A DNA stretch of 6,079 bases, taken from assembly GCA_001797935.1 (NCBI GenBank), contig MGQT01000061.1:372-6450 (forward strand). The letters are read 5' to 3'. Shown here piece after piece: positions 5,832 to 6,079 of the stretch. The DNA comes from Deltaproteobacteria bacterium RBG_16_54_18 (lineage in GTDB: Bacteria > Desulfobacterota > B13-G15 > RBG-16-54-18). The notes beneath the pieces were generated by a model. The model saw only the letters and a list, made by a program, of their open reading frames with translations, was not told where the DNA came from and ran no database searches. Each line of letters begins with the position of its first letter. Position 1 is the first letter of the stretch. The translations under genes and the position numbers were made by a program.

Positions 5832-5981
5832 CTACCGTATTTCTTTATGAGTAGTATGCCGTTGACAAAAGCGGCAATATTTCTGAACCTCAAGCTTATC
5901 CGGTTTCGTCTTCTTGTTCTTAGTCGTGGTGTAATTCCTTCTTTTACAATCGGCGCAGGCAAGGGTTATAATTGTTCTCAT
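5832..5981 (-). CDS. rpmG: 50S ribosomal protein L33 (four-cysteine, zinc-binding type)
   Basis: Small large-subunit protein located near the E site. Reverse-strand translation from ATG 5981 gives 49 aa: MRTIITLACADCKRRNYTTT through a lysine-rich middle to CRFCQRHTTHKEIR, then TAG. Two CxxC pairs (C9/C12 and C36/C39) form the zinc ribbon of the so-called C+ L33 type; many proteobacterial L33 copies lack these cysteines. Length and the NYTTTKNKK motif are exact for the family. AAGGGG lies 9 nt upstream and overlaps the tuf stop codon, suggesting coupled translation in the tuf-rpmG pair. The next features downstream are a small hairpin and tRNA-Trp. Confidence is high although the gene is very short. 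Confidence 0.96.
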   Translation of the reverse strand: MRTIITLACADCKRRNYTTTKNKKTKPDKLEVQKYCRFCQRHTTHKEIR

Positions 5982-5994
5982 TATTTACTTCCCC

Positions 5995-6079
5995 TTATTC
6001 CAAGATTTCGGTGACGACGCCGGCACCGACGGTACGTCCACCCTCTCTGATGGCAAACCGTAACTCTTTCTCCAGGGCA
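5995..6079 (-). CDS. tuf: Elongation factor Tu, C-terminal 27-28 residues (5' part outside window)
   Basis: EF-Tu carries aminoacyl-tRNA to the ribosomal A site as a GTP complex. Only the end of domain III is present: ALEKELRFAIREGGRTVGAG followed by VVTEILE and TAA (5997-5995). The RFAIREGGRTVGAGVV motif is a nearly invariant EF-Tu C-terminus, so identity is secure from this short piece. The last residues differ from the E. coli VAKVLS ending, as is common between phyla. Only 13 nt separate its stop from rpmG, with no terminator between them, so it probably lies in the same transcript and the operon promoter lies upstream of the window. Many bacteria carry a second tuf copy near fusA; this window cannot tell. 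Confidence 0.96.
   Translation of the reverse strand, partial: ALEKELRFAIREGGRTVGAGVVTEILE

Overview
This window is a bacterial core-genome segment, read almost entirely from the minus strand. It covers one compact transcription/translation cluster in the order tuf (3' end) - rpmG - tRNA-Trp(CCA) - secE - nusG - rplK - rplA - rplJ - rplL - rpoB (5' two thirds). In transcription direction it runs from base 6079 down to base 1, so both terminal genes are cut by the window edges. The gene order and the tRNA-Trp between rpmG and secE are typical of many Gram-negative bacteria. RpoB residue patterns (for example the DILYVRIDRRRK segment and the FLKALGYS segment) recall deltaproteobacterial / Desulfobacterota sequences. 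That placement is an inference from remembered families, not a search.

Layout, in transcription order. EF-Tu ends at 5995, and the rpmG ribosome-binding site overlaps its stop codon. RpmG (L33, 49 aa, four cysteines) is followed after 50 nt by a tRNA-Trp gene with encoded CCA. SecE (probably a 61-aa form from a GTG start) and NusG follow. The L11, L1, L10 and L7/L12 genes come next with gaps of 15, 11, 31 and 57 nt. A 131-nt gap holding two small hairpins, one with a U run, then leads into rpoB. No gene-free stretch exceeds 300 bases, the longest being that rplL-rpoB gap. No convincing promoter was seen inside the window, so I infer one long polycistronic transcript starting at or upstream of tuf.

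The genes supply connected parts of gene expression. EF-Tu delivers aminoacyl-tRNA to the ribosome. L11, L10 and L7/L12 form the GTPase-associated stalk that recruits EF-Tu and EF-G. L1 forms the mobile E-site stalk, L33 is a small 50S protein, and NusG couples RNA polymerase to the ribosome or to Rho. RpoB is the RNA polymerase beta subunit, and SecE is the essential small membrane subunit of the SecYEG translocon.

I see no novel system, mobile element, CRISPR array or phage material. The points worth a second look are small: a candidate attenuator between rplL and rpoB, too little space for a classical L10 autoregulatory leader, a TTG start for rplJ, an internal duplication and a roughly 20-residue insertion in the RpoB lobe region, and a hairpin upstream of the tRNA.
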